NCBI GenBank assembly: GCA_963815665.1
Contig: CAWFHN010000018.1
Span: 1 to 64,000, forward strand
Origin: DASUPK01 sp963815665
GTDB taxonomy: Bacteria; Actinomycetota; Thermoleophilia; Solirubrobacterales; 70-9
Length of the DNA stretch: 64,000 nucleotides
Direction: 5' to 3'
The position numbers and the translations under genes are program-made. A model generated the notes under the pieces. That model was not told where the DNA came from. It did no database searches and saw only the letters and a program-made list of their open reading frames with translations. This document shows, one piece after another, positions 33,771 to 42,259 of the stretch (its first letter is position 1; the number at the start of each line of letters is the position of its first letter).

Positions 33771-35409
33771 TCCGGTCCTCCGCTTCGAGGGCGTCACCTA
33801 TCGCTATCCCGGCGCGGCGGCGCCGGCGATCGCGGACGTCGACCTTGCCGTCGAGCAGGGCGAGTTCGTGGTGCTCGCCGGCCGCTCGGGCTCGGGCAAG
33901 TCGACCCTGCTGCGTGCCGGCTGCGGCCTGGTGCCGCACTTTCATGGAGGCGAGGTTGAGGGCGAGCTCGAGGTCGCCGGCCTCGACGTTCGCGCGCACG
34001 GCCCGGCGGAGCTGGCGGAGTTCGTCGGGCTTGTGGCTCAGGAGCCTGAGTCGCAGGTGGTCAGCACCACGGTGCGGGCGGAGATCGAGCTGCCGCTCGA
34101 GCTGCGCGGCGTCTCGCCGGCGGCGCGCTCACGCGCGGTCGAGGAGGTCTCGCTGGCGCTGGCGATCGAGGGATTGCTCGGGCGCGCCACCGACAGCCTC
34201 TCCGGCGGCGAGCTGCAGCGGGTCGCCCTGGCCGCGGCGCTCGCCACGCGTCCCCGCCTGGTCCTGCTCGACGAGCCGACCTCGCAGCTCGATCCCGTGG
34301 CGGGTGACGAGTTGATCTCGCTGTTGCGGCGCCTGAATGAGGAGTGGGGGGTCGCCGTCCTGCTCGGCGAGCACCGGCTGGAGAGATGCCTGGCGGCGGC
34401 GGACCGGGTGGTCGCCCTCGCCGAGGGGCGAGTGGCGTTCGACGGCGGGCCGGCCGACTTCCTCAAATGGGCGCTCGAACGCGACGAGGCGCTCGCGACG
34501 CCGGGCGCGCGCCTGCTCAATCGCGCCGGACTGGGCACGCCGACCAGCGTCAGGGCGGCTCGCCGAGCCCTGGCGGCTCAGGGCGTGTCGGTCCGGGCGC
34601 CGGAGGCGGACGAGACGCCGCCCATGCGCCGAAGCGATCCCGCCGCGCTCGAGGCCAGGGGACTCTGGGCGGAGCTCGGCGAGGGCGAGGAGCGAACTGA
34701 GGCGCTCCGCGGGCTCGAGCTGTCGATCGAACCGGGCGAGCGGATCGCGCTGATGGGGAGCAACGGGGCCGGCAAGAGCACCCTGCTGCGGGCGGCGGCA
34801 GGGCTGGTCACGCCGCAGCGCGGACGGATTCGGGTGCCGAGGGGCGTCGCCCTGCTGCCACAGCGGCCCGGGGACCTCTTCGTCCACGAGCGCGTCCGCG
34901 AGGAGCTCGAGGGGGAGGCCGCCATGCCGTCCCTTCGCCGCTTCGGGCTCGAGGGGACGCTTGACGCCGATCCGCGCGACCTCTCGGGCGGGGAGCGCCA
35001 GCGCCTGGCGATCTCGATCGTGATCGCGGGCCGTGAGGCGGATGGCGATGCGCTGCCGGGGATCGTGCTGCTGGATGAGCCCACCCGGGGCATGGACCGC
35101 TATCGGAAGGCGGAGCTGGCCAGGCTCGGCAGCGAGCTGGCCGGGGGCGGGGCGGCGGTGGTGATCGCAACTCACGACGTCGAGTTCGCGACGACCTTCG
35201 CCGACCGGGTCGTCCTGCTCGCCCGCGGCGAGGTCGCCGCCGACGGCTCCGCGAAGGAGCTGCTCACCGGTGGCTGGTACTTCTCCAGCGAGGTTGCGCG
35301 CATCCTGGATGGGGCGGCAATCGGCGTAGATGACGGGCTCGCGCTCCTTCGCGAATCCCTCGCGCGGATGCGAGATGCCGCCGCCCCGGCGAGAGGAGGG
35401 GCCTCGTGA
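33763..35409 (+). CDS. fused EcfA-EcfA' ATPase of an ECF transporter
   Basis: This 548-residue protein has two complete ABC domains. Domain 1 has Walker A GRSGSGKSTLLRAG (about 42-55), signature LSGGELQRVALA (about 146) and Walker B LVLLDEPTSQLD. Domain 2 has GSNGAGKSTLLRAA (about 328), LSGGERQRLAIS (about 407) and IVLLDEPTRGMD. Both active sites look intact. In many genomes EcfA and EcfA' are separate genes; here they are one chain. The tight overlap with EcfT and with the S-component gene makes this a dedicated (group I) ECF transporter. Confidence 0.92.
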   Translation: MSDPVLRFEGVTYRYPGAAAPAIADVDLAVEQGEFVVLAGRSGSGKSTLLRAGCGLVPHFHGGEVEGELEVAGLDVRAHGPAELAEFVGLVAQEPESQVVSTTVRAEIELPLELRGVSPAARSRAVEEVSLALAIEGLLGRATDSLSGGELQRVALAAALATRPRLVLLDEPTSQLDPVAGDELISLLRRLNEEWGVAVLLGEHRLERCLAAADRVVALAEGRVAFDGGPADFLKWALERDEALATPGARLLNRAGLGTPTSVRAARRALAAQGVSVRAPEADETPPMRRSDPAALEARGLWAELGEGEERTEALRGLELSIEPGERIALMGSNGAGKSTLLRAAAGLVTPQRGRIRVPRGVALLPQRPGDLFVHERVREELEGEAAMPSLRRFGLEGTLDADPRDLSGGERQRLAISIVIAGREADGDALPGIVLLDEPTRGMDRYRKAELARLGSELAGGGAAVVIATHDVEFATTFADRVVLLARGEVAADGSAKELLTGGWYFSSEVARILDGAAIGVDDGLALLRESLARMRDAAAPARGGAS

Positions 35410-37256
35410 GCTGGCAGGCTGCCGCGTTCGGGATCCTCGCTCTCGTTCTGCTCGGGGGGTTCGTCTGGTATGAGCGCTCCCGCCCGCCCTCTCAGATCGT
35501 CGCCCTGGTGGCCGCGCTCGCGGCGATCTCGGTGGCGGGGCGTGTCGCCTTCTCGCCGATCCCGAACGTCGTTCCCACGACCGACATCACCCTCATCGCC
35601 GGCTACACGCTGGGCGGCGCTCCCGGCTTCGCCGTAGGGGCCCTTTCCGCCGTGGTCTCGAACTTCTGGCTCGGACAGGGCCCCTGGACGCCGTGGCAGA
35701 TGGCGGGGTGGGGCCTCACGGGCCTGCTGGGCGCGGGCCTGGCCGTCGCCACGGGGCGCCAAATGGGGCGCGTCGGCTTGGCCGTCGTCTGCGCGTTGGC
35801 CGGCTTCGCCTACGGAGCGCTGCTCGATTTCTCGCTGATGGTGTCCTACGGAGGCGAGCAGTCGCTCGGCCGGTTCCTGGCGATCTCTGCTCGGGGCGTG
35901 CCGTTCAACATCGCGCACGCCGCCGGCAACGCGGCTCTCGCGCTCGTCGCGGGTCCCGCCATGGTCCGGATGCTCCAGCGCTACCGCGCCCGCTTCGCCT
36001 TCGCCTGGAGGCCCGGCACCAGCGCCGCGCCGCGGGCTCGAGGAGCCACCGCGGGGGCCGCCGCCCTGATCGTTGCCCTGCTCGTCGCGACGCCCGCGGC
36101 CCTCGACGGCTCGCGAGCGGACGCCTCGGGCGGCGGCTCGGGCGCGGCCGTCTCCTGGCTGCGGGGCGCCGAGAACGGTGACGGAGGGTTCGGATTCGCG
36201 AAGGGCGAGGAGTCCAGTCCCGCGATGACCGGTTGGGCGGTGCTCGGCCTGGAGGCGGCCGGGGTCAATCCGCTCGATGTCGACCACGGCGACGCCACTC
36301 CCATCTCGTATCTGGCGGGGGCCGTCGGCGACATCAGCACCACCGGCGATATCGAGCGCACCATCCTGCTGCTGCACGGCGCCGGCCTCGACCCGCGGAG
36401 CTTTCAGGGCCACGACCTGGTCAGGCGGCTGCTGGCCCGGCGCGGCGGCGACGGCTCGTGGGGCGGCCAGATCAACCCGACCGCGTTCGGCATCCTCGCT
36501 CTGCGGGCGGCCGGGGTGACCGGTGGCAATTCCCGCTCCGCCGGCTGGCTGCGCGACAACCGGAACGACGATGGGGGCTGGGGCTTCGCCGCCAACGCCG
36601 CGAGCGACGCGGACAGCACCGGGGCGGTCCTGCAGGCCCTCGCTGCCGCCGGCGGGAACGCGGGGATTCGCTCGGGCGTCTCCTACCTGCGCGACGTGCA
36701 GCGCACGGGCGGAGGGTTCGCCCTGACGGGCGGCCCGGTCAACGCGCAGTCCACGGCCTGGGCCGCGCAGGGCCTGATCGCGGCGGGCGTCTCACCGTCG
36801 TCGGTGCGCAGCGGCGGCACACCACTCGCCTATCTCGCCTCGGCCCAGGTCCCCGACGGGCATTACCGCTACTCGTCCTCGAGCGACCAGACGCCGGTCT
36901 GGGTGACTGGGCAGGCGCTGCTGGCGGTCAACGGCGCCGCCTTCCCGCTCAACCCCGTGCCCCGGACGGCCTCGCGAGTGGCTCCGGCCGGCGGCGGGGC
37001 CGCGGGGGCGGCAGGGAGCGTCCCGGCCGGCGGCGGCGGAAAGGCGGGGTCCTCCGGCAAGGCGCCGGCGAAGTCTCCGACCGAGACGAAGCCCGCGGCA
37101 CCGGGCGATCCCGTTCCGATTGCGCCCGCGTCCTCCAGCCAGAGCGACGGAGACGCAGGTGGCATCCCGGGCTGGGTCGTCGTGACGGCCGCTGCAGCGC
37201 TGATCGCCGCCGCGGTCTGGGGCGGCTGGGTGATGTACCGGCGTCGCCTGCCCTGA
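35406..37256 (+). CDS. ECF S-component fused to alpha/alpha-toroid (prenyltransferase/squalene-cyclase-like) domain
   Basis: This 616-residue protein has two parts. Residues 1-200 are a multi-helix S-component (VPTTDITLIAGYTLGGAPG, SAVVSNFWLGQGPWTPWQM). After a further hydrophobic segment (about 215-235), residues 250-530 carry repeats typical of alpha6/alpha6 toroids: GDGGFGFAKG (257), GDGSWGGQIN (347), NDDGGWGFAAN (386) and TGGGFALTGG (434). Then comes an Ala/Gly/Lys-rich linker and a C-terminal membrane helix ending YRRRLP. In intrinsic factor and haptocorrin the same kind of toroid binds cobalamin together with a beta domain. The toroid here would face outward. It is not a cyclase: no DxDD-type motif is seen. 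Confidence 0.75.
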   Translation: MSWQAAAFGILALVLLGGFVWYERSRPPSQIVALVAALAAISVAGRVAFSPIPNVVPTTDITLIAGYTLGGAPGFAVGALSAVVSNFWLGQGPWTPWQMAGWGLTGLLGAGLAVATGRQMGRVGLAVVCALAGFAYGALLDFSLMVSYGGEQSLGRFLAISARGVPFNIAHAAGNAALALVAGPAMVRMLQRYRARFAFAWRPGTSAAPRARGATAGAAALIVALLVATPAALDGSRADASGGGSGAAVSWLRGAENGDGGFGFAKGEESSPAMTGWAVLGLEAAGVNPLDVDHGDATPISYLAGAVGDISTTGDIERTILLLHGAGLDPRSFQGHDLVRRLLARRGGDGSWGGQINPTAFGILALRAAGVTGGNSRSAGWLRDNRNDDGGWGFAANAASDADSTGAVLQALAAAGGNAGIRSGVSYLRDVQRTGGGFALTGGPVNAQSTAWAAQGLIAAGVSPSSVRSGGTPLAYLASAQVPDGHYRYSSSSDQTPVWVTGQALLAVNGAAFPLNPVPRTASRVAPAGGGAAGAAGSVPAGGGGKAGSSGKAPAKSPTETKPAAPGDPVPIAPASSSQSDGDAGGIPGWVVVTAAAALIAAAVWGGWVMYRRRLP

Positions 37257-37300
37257 GCGCCGGCGGCGAGCAGGCCGGTCGCGCAGGGTACGTTTCGGGT

Positions 37301-37810
37301 GTGGAAGTCGAAGAGGCGATTCGGACCCGGCGCACACACAAGGCCTACCGGCCGGAGCCGGTGGACCGCGCCCTGCTCGAGGAGGTCCTCGATCTGGCGC
37401 GATGGGCGCCGAACCACAACCTGACCAATCCGTGGCGCTTTCGCGTGATCGGCCCCGAGGCGCTCGAGCGTCTCAAGGGGGCCGCCGGCCCGGAGTCCGC
37501 CTCCAAGCTCGACCGCGCCCCGACGCTGATCGTCTGCTCGTGTGCCCTGACCGGCGATCCGATCCAGGACGAGGAGGATCTGCACGCCGCCGCCTGCGCC
37601 GCATACATCGTCCTGCTCGCCGCCCACGGCCGGGGACTGGCCGGCTACTGGCGGACCCCGGAGGTCCTCCGGACCCCGGAAGGACGGGCGGCGGTCGGCA
37701 TGCCCGAGGAGGAGCGCTTCGTCGGGCTTCTCCATCTCGGCAAGCCGGTACAGGAGCAGCGGGCGCCGGAGCGGCTGCCCGCCAACCAGGTGGTCGACTT
37801 CCTGGAATGA
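37301..37810 (+). CDS. nitroreductase-family flavoprotein
   Basis: This 169-residue protein has the family start EVEEAIRTRRTHKAYRPEPV and the FMN-binding DLARWAPNHNLTNPWRF near residue 30. It continues with AAACAAYIVLLAAHGRGLAGYW and closing VGLLHLGKP. It resembles the YdjA-like branch of FMN nitroreductases. The GTG at 37301 is the start because it begins the conserved N-terminus. It follows the ECF operon by 44 bases in the same direction and might be co-transcribed. BluB, the B12 lower-ligand enzyme, shares this fold, but I see no BluB-specific features. Confidence 0.8.
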   Translation: MEVEEAIRTRRTHKAYRPEPVDRALLEEVLDLARWAPNHNLTNPWRFRVIGPEALERLKGAAGPESASKLDRAPTLIVCSCALTGDPIQDEEDLHAAACAAYIVLLAAHGRGLAGYWRTPEVLRTPEGRAAVGMPEEERFVGLLHLGKPVQEQRAPERLPANQVVDFLE

Positions 37811-37814
37811 CCGA

Positions 37815-39491
37815 ATGATCTCCCGCGACCGAGCGCTGGCGGCGATGCAGGAGGACCGCTTCGACGTGGTCGTCGTCGGGGGCGGGATCACCGGCGCGGG
37901 CGTGGCTCTCGACGCCGCCTCGCGCGGCTACTCCGTCGCCCTCGTCGAGCGTGGCGACTTCGGCCAGGGCACTTCGAGCCGCTCCTCGAAGATGGTGCAC
38001 GGCGGGCTGCGCTATCTGCAGAACTTCGACCTCGGCCTGGTGCGCGAGGCGCTGCTGGAGCGCCAGCTGCTCGTCCGCCTCGCCCCGCATCTGGTCTATC
38101 CGACGCCGTTCCTGGTTCCGGCGCTGGCCGGGGAGCGGAAGAACCGTGCGATCGGGATCGGCCTCAACATGTACGACGTGATGGCGACCTCGCGCATCGG
38201 GCGAGGGCGCAGCCAGCGCAACGAGCACCGCGAGGAGGCCGAGTACTGGTCGCCGGACCGCCACCGCACGATCTCGGGCGAGGAGGCGGCGGAGCTGATT
38301 CCGGCACTGGAGCCGATGGACCCGAGCTCGGCCTACCTGTTCTACGACTGCCAGACCGACGACGTGCGCCTCGTCCTCACGGTGCTGGGGGAGGCCGAGC
38401 GCTTCGGCGCGGTCATCGTCAACGGGGCGGAGGTGACCGAGGTCCTCGAGGAAGACGGGCGGGCCGCGGGCGTCGCCCTCACAGAGGCCGAGTCCGGGGA
38501 GCGGATGGAGGTCAACGCCGACAACGTCGTCAACGCCACCGGAGTCTGGGCCGACCGGATTCGGCCGGAGGAGCTGCTCGCGGAGGAGGAGATCCCGAAC
38601 ATCCGGCCGAGCCGCGGCTCCCACGTGACCCTCTCGACCGATGACCTGGATATCGGCACCGCCGCCTGCATCGTCCCGGCCGGCGCCGATCGAACGATCT
38701 TCGCCCTGCCCTGGTACGGGCGGGTGCTGGTCGGGACCACCGACAACGACTACGAGGGGGACATCGACCACGTGCCTCCCGGCGCGGACGACGTCGACTA
38801 CCTCCTGGATGCGCTCAACGCCTACTTCGGCACCGACATGGACTCGGGCGACCTGACCGGCGGCTACGCGGGGGTGCGCCCCCTGATCTCGAGCGGCGAC
38901 CCGAAGAAGTCTGTGGACATCTCGCGCCGCGCGGAGCTCTACGAGACCTCGTCGGGGATGCTGACGATCACCGGCGGCAAGCTGACCACCTTCCGGCGGA
39001 TGGCCGCCCAGGTGGTCGATCGCATCGTCGAGCGCGACGGGCGCGAGGCGGAATGCCGGACCGACGACATCCCGCTCGGGATGCCGGCCCGCCCCGAGGA
39101 CCTGGAGACGGGCCTCGAGCTCCCCGACGGCGTGGCCGATCAACTGGCCTTCCGCTACGGGCACGCCGCCCGCGACGTCCTCGACCTGTGCGATCAGCGC
39201 CCGGAGCTTGCCGAGCCGATCGTCCCCGGGCACCCGGACCTGATGGCCGAGGTGGTGATCGCCGCCAGGCGCGAGCAGGCGCGATCGGTTGCGGACGTCC
39301 TGCTCCGGCGGACCCGCCTGGGGCTGGTGGCGGCGCTCGAGCTTCGCGACGGCGAGCGGGTCGAGGCGGTCGCCGCCGCTCTCGGGAGGGAGCTGGATTG
39401 GAGCGCTTCTCGCGTCGGCGCCGAGGCGGAGGCGTGGAAGGGCGTCGCCGAGGCGGAGGGTCTCGACCCGGGCAGGGCGTTCGCCCGGTAG
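37815..39491 (+). CDS. glpD: aerobic glycerol-3-phosphate dehydrogenase
   Basis: This 558-residue FAD enzyme has the dinucleotide motif VVVVGGGITGAGVALDAASRG (in part, about 14-34). The GlpD signature GTSSRSSKMVHGGLRYLQ follows near residue 53, then YDCQTDDVRL, FALPWYGRVLVGTTD and SSGMLTITGGKLTTFRRM. The C-terminal helical domain is complete. It oxidises glycerol-3-phosphate to dihydroxyacetone phosphate at the membrane and passes electrons to quinone. It begins four bases after the nitroreductase stop. No glycerol kinase or uptake gene is adjacent. Confidence 0.92.
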   Translation: MISRDRALAAMQEDRFDVVVVGGGITGAGVALDAASRGYSVALVERGDFGQGTSSRSSKMVHGGLRYLQNFDLGLVREALLERQLLVRLAPHLVYPTPFLVPALAGERKNRAIGIGLNMYDVMATSRIGRGRSQRNEHREEAEYWSPDRHRTISGEEAAELIPALEPMDPSSAYLFYDCQTDDVRLVLTVLGEAERFGAVIVNGAEVTEVLEEDGRAAGVALTEAESGERMEVNADNVVNATGVWADRIRPEELLAEEEIPNIRPSRGSHVTLSTDDLDIGTAACIVPAGADRTIFALPWYGRVLVGTTDNDYEGDIDHVPPGADDVDYLLDALNAYFGTDMDSGDLTGGYAGVRPLISSGDPKKSVDISRRAELYETSSGMLTITGGKLTTFRRMAAQVVDRIVERDGREAECRTDDIPLGMPARPEDLETGLELPDGVADQLAFRYGHAARDVLDLCDQRPELAEPIVPGHPDLMAEVVIAARREQARSVADVLLRRTRLGLVAALELRDGERVEAVAAALGRELDWSASRVGAEAEAWKGVAEAEGLDPGRAFAR

Positions 39492-39532
39492 TGGGCGATC
39501 CCCGCATCGCGGGGTCTAGGATGCGCGCCTTG

Positions 39533-40783
39533 ATGGCCCTCACCGACGAACACCTCGCGGACCTACACCGGCGGGCGCGCGAGCTCGGCGTGCCGCGATA
39601 TCGGATGTTGCCTCGCGATGAGCTGATCGAGGCGATCTCGGGGCGGTCGGGAGAGGAAGGGGAGCCCGAGCCTGAGGCCGAGGCCGAGGACGGGGTCCAG
39701 GCGGACGACAAGCCCGAGGCGGACGCCGAACCCGAGCCTGAGACCGAGACCGAGGAGGTCACCGGCGTCCTCGACCGGATGCCGCAGGGCTATGGATTTA
39801 TCCGGCTGAGCGGCCTGAGCGAGACTGAGGGCGACGTCTACGTCTCCGCATCGCAGATCCGCCGCTGCGAGCTGCGCCCGGGCGACCAGGTGAGCGGCCC
39901 CGCTCGGGCGCCGCGCCGAGGGGAGCGCCATCGCGCCCTCGTCCGGATCGAGGCCGTCAACGGGCAGCCCCCAGAGGAGGAGCGCGGGAACTTCGAGGAT
40001 CTCACCGCCGCGCCGCCCCACCGGCGCCTGCTCGCGGCCGACGCTCCCGGCGATCCGCTGGTGCGCGCAGTGGATCTGCTCGGCCCGCTGGCGTTTGGCC
40101 AGAGGGTGCTCGTCCTGGCCCAGCCGCGCTCGGGTCGGACCACGCTGCTGCGCGCCCTGGGCGCGGCCATCGCCGACGGGGGCGCGCATCTCTGTGTGCT
40201 GCTCGCGGACGAGCGGCCCGAGGAGGTCCCGCAGTGGGAGCGCGCCCTCCCGCAGGCGGAGATCTTCGCGGCCACCGCCGACCAGGAGCCCCGGGATCAG
40301 ATTCACGCCGCCGAGCTGGCGATGGGACACGCGAAGCGACTCGCCGAGGCCGGCGAGGACGTGGTCGTCCTGATCGACTCCCTGAGCAGGCTCGCCCGTG
40401 GCTATCGCGACCCGGGTCGCGTCAAGAGGATCTTCGGCGCGGGCCGAGAGCTGTCTGAGGAAGGCAGCGGCTCCCTCACCGTGATCGCGACGGTGCTCGA
40501 CTCGGACGAGCGCGGGGCGGAGGTCAGGGAGGCGCTGGAGACGACCGAGAACCTGCTGCTGCGGCTCGACGCCGGCCTGGCCGCCAAGGGCATCGTGCCC
40601 GCGCTGGTTGTGGCCGACAGCCGGGCATCCGGGGAGGACGAGCTGCGCGATCCGGAGGAGCTCGAGCGGGCCCGCAAGCTGCGAGCCGAGCTCTCCGAGC
40701 TGGACACCGAAGCCGCCGCCCAGGCCCTCAGCGACCAGATCGTTGCCACCGGGAGCAACGCGGAGATCCTCTCCCGCATGTAG
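39533..40783 (+). CDS. Rho-like ATPase with altered catalytic motifs
   Basis: This 416-residue protein has a Rho N-terminal helix domain (LADLHRRARELGVPRYRML), an acidic linker, a cold-shock-like RNA-binding domain (RMPQGYGFIRLSG, EGDVYVSASQIRRC) and an ATPase domain. The ATPase domain departs from normal Rho. Walker A reads AQPRSGRTTLL with Arg in place of the catalytic Lys. The Q-loop segment between LSRLARGY and FGAGRELSEEG is shortened. The R-loop EEFKGTGN reads EALETTEN. The arginine-finger stretch SGTRKDELL reads RASGEDELR. Walker B (VVVLIDSLSRLAR) is intact. Most likely a paralogue with changed or no helicase activity. An in-frame ATG at 39521 is an alternative start. Confidence 0.75.
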   Translation: MALTDEHLADLHRRARELGVPRYRMLPRDELIEAISGRSGEEGEPEPEAEAEDGVQADDKPEADAEPEPETETEEVTGVLDRMPQGYGFIRLSGLSETEGDVYVSASQIRRCELRPGDQVSGPARAPRRGERHRALVRIEAVNGQPPEEERGNFEDLTAAPPHRRLLAADAPGDPLVRAVDLLGPLAFGQRVLVLAQPRSGRTTLLRALGAAIADGGAHLCVLLADERPEEVPQWERALPQAEIFAATADQEPRDQIHAAELAMGHAKRLAEAGEDVVVLIDSLSRLARGYRDPGRVKRIFGAGRELSEEGSGSLTVIATVLDSDERGAEVREALETTENLLLRLDAGLAAKGIVPALVVADSRASGEDELRDPEELERARKLRAELSELDTEAAAQALSDQIVATGSNAEILSRM

Positions 40784-40800
40784 CCCGGCGGAGCTCGCCC

Positions 40801-42126
40801 GTGGCGCCACGCCGTCCACACCTCTCCGACGTCCTTCATCTCCCTCGCCTGCCCGGGGTCCCGGATGTCTTCCACCGGGTTCGCGTGCCGTCGGACCTCG
40901 ACTCGGTGACGACGGTCGGCGACGAGGAGGAGCCCGGTGCCGCCGGTCTCGAGGCGGAGACGGTCGAGCACATCTGGGAGGGGGCGCTTGATCTCTACCG
41001 CAGTGGCGTCCACCCGGGCCTGCAGCTCTGCCTGCGCCGCGAGGGAAAGGTGGTCCTGGACCGAGCGGTCGGGCATGCACGAGGCAACGGGCCTGCCGAC
41101 TCCGAGGACACGCCGAAGGTTCCGATGAGCACCGAGACGCCGGCGTGCATCTTCTCGGCCTCGAAGGCGGTCACGGCCATGGTCATCCACCTGCTCGACG
41201 AGCGCCGGCTGCTCCATATCGGCGACCGGGTCAGCGAGTACATCCCCGAGTACGCCCAAAACGGCAAGGAGGGGACGACCATCGCCCACGTGCTGGCGCA
41301 TCGCGCCGGGGTCGCCTCCATGCCCAAGGACGCGCTCGATCTCGACTCGCTCGACGACTGGGATCGCATCGTCAGGCTGATCTGCGAGGCGAAGCCGACC
41401 ATCCGCCCGGGGCGGCTGCTGGCCTACCACGCGGTCTCAGGCGGATTCATTCTCGGCGAGATCATCCGGCGGGTCACCGGGGAGACCGTTCGCGACGTGC
41501 TGGCGAAGGAGATTCTCGATCCGCTTGGCTTCCGGTGGATGAACTATGGCGTACTGCCGGACGACGTCGACGAGGTCGCGCTCAGCTACGTCACCGGTCC
41601 GCCGCTGTTACCGCCGATCTCGACTCTGGCCACACGGGTGCTCGGCGCGCCGCTCGACGAGGTGGTCGAAGACTCGAACGACCCGCGCTTCCTGACCGCG
41701 CTGATCCCCTCGGCAAGCACGGTCACGAACGCCAACGAGCTCTCGCGGTTCTTCGAGATCTTCCGCGCGGGCGGGGAGATGGACGGCGTCCGCGTCATGA
41801 CCGAGCGCACGATCCGGCGCGCGCTGACGGAGCAGTCCCATCTCGAGATCGACTTCTCGCTGATCTTCCCGACCCGCTTCTCATACGGCCTGATGCTCGG
41901 GGCGGACTACATCAGCCTCTACGGCCGGGACACCGACCTTGCCTTCGGGCACCTCGGCCTGATCAACATCATGGGCTGGGCAGACCCGGAGCGGGCGATC
42001 TCGGTCGGCCTGATCACCACCGGCAAGGCCATCGTCTATCCCGAGCTGCCGCGCTTCTACGGCCTGATGCAGCGAATCGCGAGCGAGGTCCCGAAGACCT
42101 CGGCGCCGAGCTGGTTGGCCGGCTGA
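40801..42126 (+). CDS. beta-lactamase-family serine hydrolase
   Basis: This 441-residue protein has the S-x-x-K motif in FSASKAVTAMVIHLLDE near residue 121, a tyrosine motif region LAYHAVSGGFILGEIIRR near residue 205, and FGHLGLINIMGW near residue 383. This is the class C/EstB esterase pattern, and no signal peptide is seen, so a cytoplasmic esterase or peptidase is more likely than antibiotic resistance. It begins with GTG 17 bases after the Rho-like gene and might be read from the same transcript. The downstream gap to 42260 shows no gene. Confidence 0.8.
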   Translation: MAPRRPHLSDVLHLPRLPGVPDVFHRVRVPSDLDSVTTVGDEEEPGAAGLEAETVEHIWEGALDLYRSGVHPGLQLCLRREGKVVLDRAVGHARGNGPADSEDTPKVPMSTETPACIFSASKAVTAMVIHLLDERRLLHIGDRVSEYIPEYAQNGKEGTTIAHVLAHRAGVASMPKDALDLDSLDDWDRIVRLICEAKPTIRPGRLLAYHAVSGGFILGEIIRRVTGETVRDVLAKEILDPLGFRWMNYGVLPDDVDEVALSYVTGPPLLPPISTLATRVLGAPLDEVVEDSNDPRFLTALIPSASTVTNANELSRFFEIFRAGGEMDGVRVMTERTIRRALTEQSHLEIDFSLIFPTRFSYGLMLGADYISLYGRDTDLAFGHLGLINIMGWADPERAISVGLITTGKAIVYPELPRFYGLMQRIASEVPKTSAPSWLAG

Positions 42127-42259
42127 CCGCTTCGCCCATAGAGGTGTGATTTCTCGAACCGTTGCTCTGCATGGAAAGCAGCGGTCTCTCGCGGGATACT
42201 GCGTGGGCGATGCCGCAGGAGAGTCTCGAGCCCGCCCGCGCTGAGACGGCGCCTCTTTG

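Noticed and set aside
37301..37810. Nitroreductase-like gene after the B12 operon as BluB (lower-ligand synthesis)
   Set aside because: No BluB-specific features were recognised, and a 44-base gap separates it from the operon. It looks like an ordinary FMN nitroreductase.
39500..39514. CCCCGC-ATC-GCGGGG hairpin between glpD and the Rho-like gene as a terminator
   Set aside because: The stem is only six pairs with a 3-base loop and no T run follows; such stems are frequent at this GC content.
40801..42126. Beta-lactamase antibiotic-resistance gene
   Set aside because: No signal peptide, and the motif pattern is that of the broad esterase/peptidase branch of the serine beta-lactamase fold.
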